Shown here one piece after another: positions 5,401 through 5,618 of a stretch of DNA of 5,618 bases (position 1 is the stretch's first letter; every line of letters begins with the position of its first letter). The stretch spans positions 1-5,618 of the forward strand of contig JAFKFE010000432.1 of assembly GCA_017308345.1 (NCBI GenBank). The letters run 5' to 3'. Below the pieces are notes generated by a model. It did not search any database and was not told the DNA's origin. It was given only the letters and a program-made list of their open reading frames with translations. This DNA is from Alphaproteobacteria bacterium (lineage in GTDB: Bacteria > Pseudomonadota > Alphaproteobacteria > Rhizobiales > Rhizobiaceae). A program made the translations under genes and the position numbers.

Positions 5401-5618
5401 GTCGGCATGGCGGGTGCCGAACAGCACCGCGAAGAGCGCCAGAAGCATCGCCACCACCAGCGAGATGTCGCTGACGAAGGGATCGAAAGAGGGCGGCGAG
5501 CCGGTATAATGCTCGATCATCAGGCTGACCGAGCCCGAGATCGCCTTGAGCTGCAGCGCGATATAGGGCACCGCGCCTATGGTGGCGATCAGCGTCGCGA
5601 TCGCCGCGACGGTGAAGC
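2467..5618 (-). CDS. SSS-transporter-fused hybrid sensor histidine kinase (CrbS/MxtR-like), 5' end outside window
   Basis: This is an inner-membrane sensor kinase with 1,049 complete codons before the TAG (2469-2467); the frame is open to the right edge, so the start is missing. Numbering is from the first full codon (5616). Residues 1-405 hold about ten membrane segments of a sodium/solute symporter, including PYIALQLKAISG near the start and GGLSAATAMVIVES around 225-238. A STAC-like linker follows (about 430-510), then a PAS domain (528-640, DQMEQGITVFD), a coiled coil (645-687) and HisKA with phospho-acceptor His697 in GHDILQPLNA. The HATPase has the N-box NLVSNAIKYT (Asn807, Asn811), DTGIGI (838-843) and GLGLGL (867-872). 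The C-terminal receiver (928-1041) has Asp977 in LADYHLNGG, Thr1006 and Lys1027. All catalytic residues are present, so it should autophosphorylate and relay. This order is that of CrbS/MxtR, and CbrA shares the symporter fusion. The convergent LuxR-type regulator is the likely partner. Sensed ligand and actual transport are unknown. Confidence 0.95.
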   Translation of the reverse strand, partial: FTVAAIATLIATIGAVPYIALQLKAISGSVSLMIEHYTGSPPSFDPFVSDISLVVAMLLALFAVLFGTRHADATEHQDGLVLAVAVETVVKLAAFLAIGLMVTFLIFGGPADMFAKLAANGQVRQAMSYNTSLATWLVLTGLSGFAILMLPRQFYVTIVENRSEAELRTATWLFPLYLAAINLFVLPIAFAGLSLVGAKTSSDLYVLSLPLLGGHDVLAMAAFVGGLSAATAMVIVESVALSIMISNDLIIPLFVRRVLKTSSSENEDWSTLILNVRRGAIFILLFIAFLYYRESTNSARLSSIGLMSFAAIAQFAPALIGGLIWRRANGRGAALGMVAGIAVWGYTLLLPSLAGPDSGIVTNGLFGFEALRPQALFGTVGEPLNHGVLWSLSVNALFFVLGSLSRASVPLERIQAAIFVPREASPMPSLRRFRTAVTVNDLKDTISRYLGVERTERSFQSFEKDANVSLHGKEQASMDVIRFSEQLLASAVGSSSARLILSLLFRRNDRDSKDAFRLLDDATEALQHNRDLLQIALDQMEQGITVFDRDFRLICWNRQYRALFDLPDEMGQVGVSLDRILRHLAERGDIPADQRVTMLNRLTSFAGPWQMELKTSGRILELRSNPMPDGGIVATYADISGRVEQDLALKRANESLEQRVKTRTIELTRVNEELAQAQMLAEEANLGKTRFLAAAGHDILQPLNAARLYCSSLIEKAGKGPAGKAAVNIESSLESVETILGAVLDISRLDAGAMKPEDTAFSLGGLLGQIGNDFRPLAAEKKLELKIVSSSLGVMTDRNLLRRLIQNLVSNAIKYTREGRILVGVRRRGELAEIQVIDTGIGIAGDKLNTVFHEFTRLDEGAREAEGLGLGLSIVDRIARVLRLEIRIYSNPGKGTRFSVILPVAAVAAPPRETGKAPARAASSLAGLNVLCIDNDARILGGMRLLLEGWGCHVETASGSGDLAKPGAPKPDLVLADYHLNGGTGLDAIAVLRAAYGQDLPCVLVTADRSSEVRAAAGRLDVPVINKPLKPAVLRSMMARVKPLAPAAE

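Noticed and set aside
5569..5571. GTG as the start of the hybrid kinase
   Set aside because: The frame stays open to the window edge and the upstream residues continue a hydrophobic symporter helix, so the true start is outside the window.
1..5618. CRISPR array, mobile element, tRNA or rRNA
   Set aside because: No regularly spaced direct repeats, transposase-like frame, terminal inverted repeats or tRNA/rRNA signatures were seen on reading both strands.

Overview
The window is GC-rich, densely packed chromosomal DNA that looks like a member of the Hyphomicrobiales, most likely Mesorhizobium or a close relative. The evidence is protein style, codon use, a DUF952-pyrD pair, alphaproteobacterial-type promoters, and a nested palindrome at 1613-1661 that resembles an extragenic repeat I remember from rhizobial genomes. 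The genus is an inference, since no rRNA or tRNA is present. There are five protein genes and no stretch over 300 bases without a gene.

Left part, minus strand (1-1058): a small DUF952 protein gene overlaps the start of pyrD (class 2 dihydroorotate dehydrogenase, de novo pyrimidine synthesis) by an ATGA, so the two are probably translationally coupled. pyrD runs off the left edge with 238 residues visible. A promoter-like sequence sits so close to the DUF952 start codon that the mRNA may be leaderless. The 110-bp divergent gap (1059-1168) carries a 28-bp two-part dyad. The plus-strand gene on its other side (1169-1606) encodes a small exported coiled-coil protein of unknown function.

Middle (1607-1793): an intergenic segment with the nested palindrome, a second hairpin, and a good sigma-70-type promoter that would drive the response regulator.

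Right part (1794-5618): a NarL/FixJ-type response regulator on the plus strand converges, with only 13 bp between, on a very large minus-strand hybrid kinase that runs off the right edge. The kinase reads as sodium/solute symporter (SLC5/SSS) membrane module, STAC-like linker, PAS, HisKA, HATPase and receiver. This architecture plus this regulator type resembles the CrbS/CrbR (Vibrio) and MxtR/ErdR (Pseudomonas) systems, which control acetyl-CoA synthetase and related carbon use. The likely scheme is substrate or ion sensing through the symporter module, phosphorelay through the kinase, and transcriptional output through the LuxR-type regulator. The ligand and targets are not visible here.

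I see no phage, transposon, CRISPR array or defence system. The least explained items are the 28-bp dyad, the possible leaderless start, the DUF952-pyrD link and the transporter-fused sensor.
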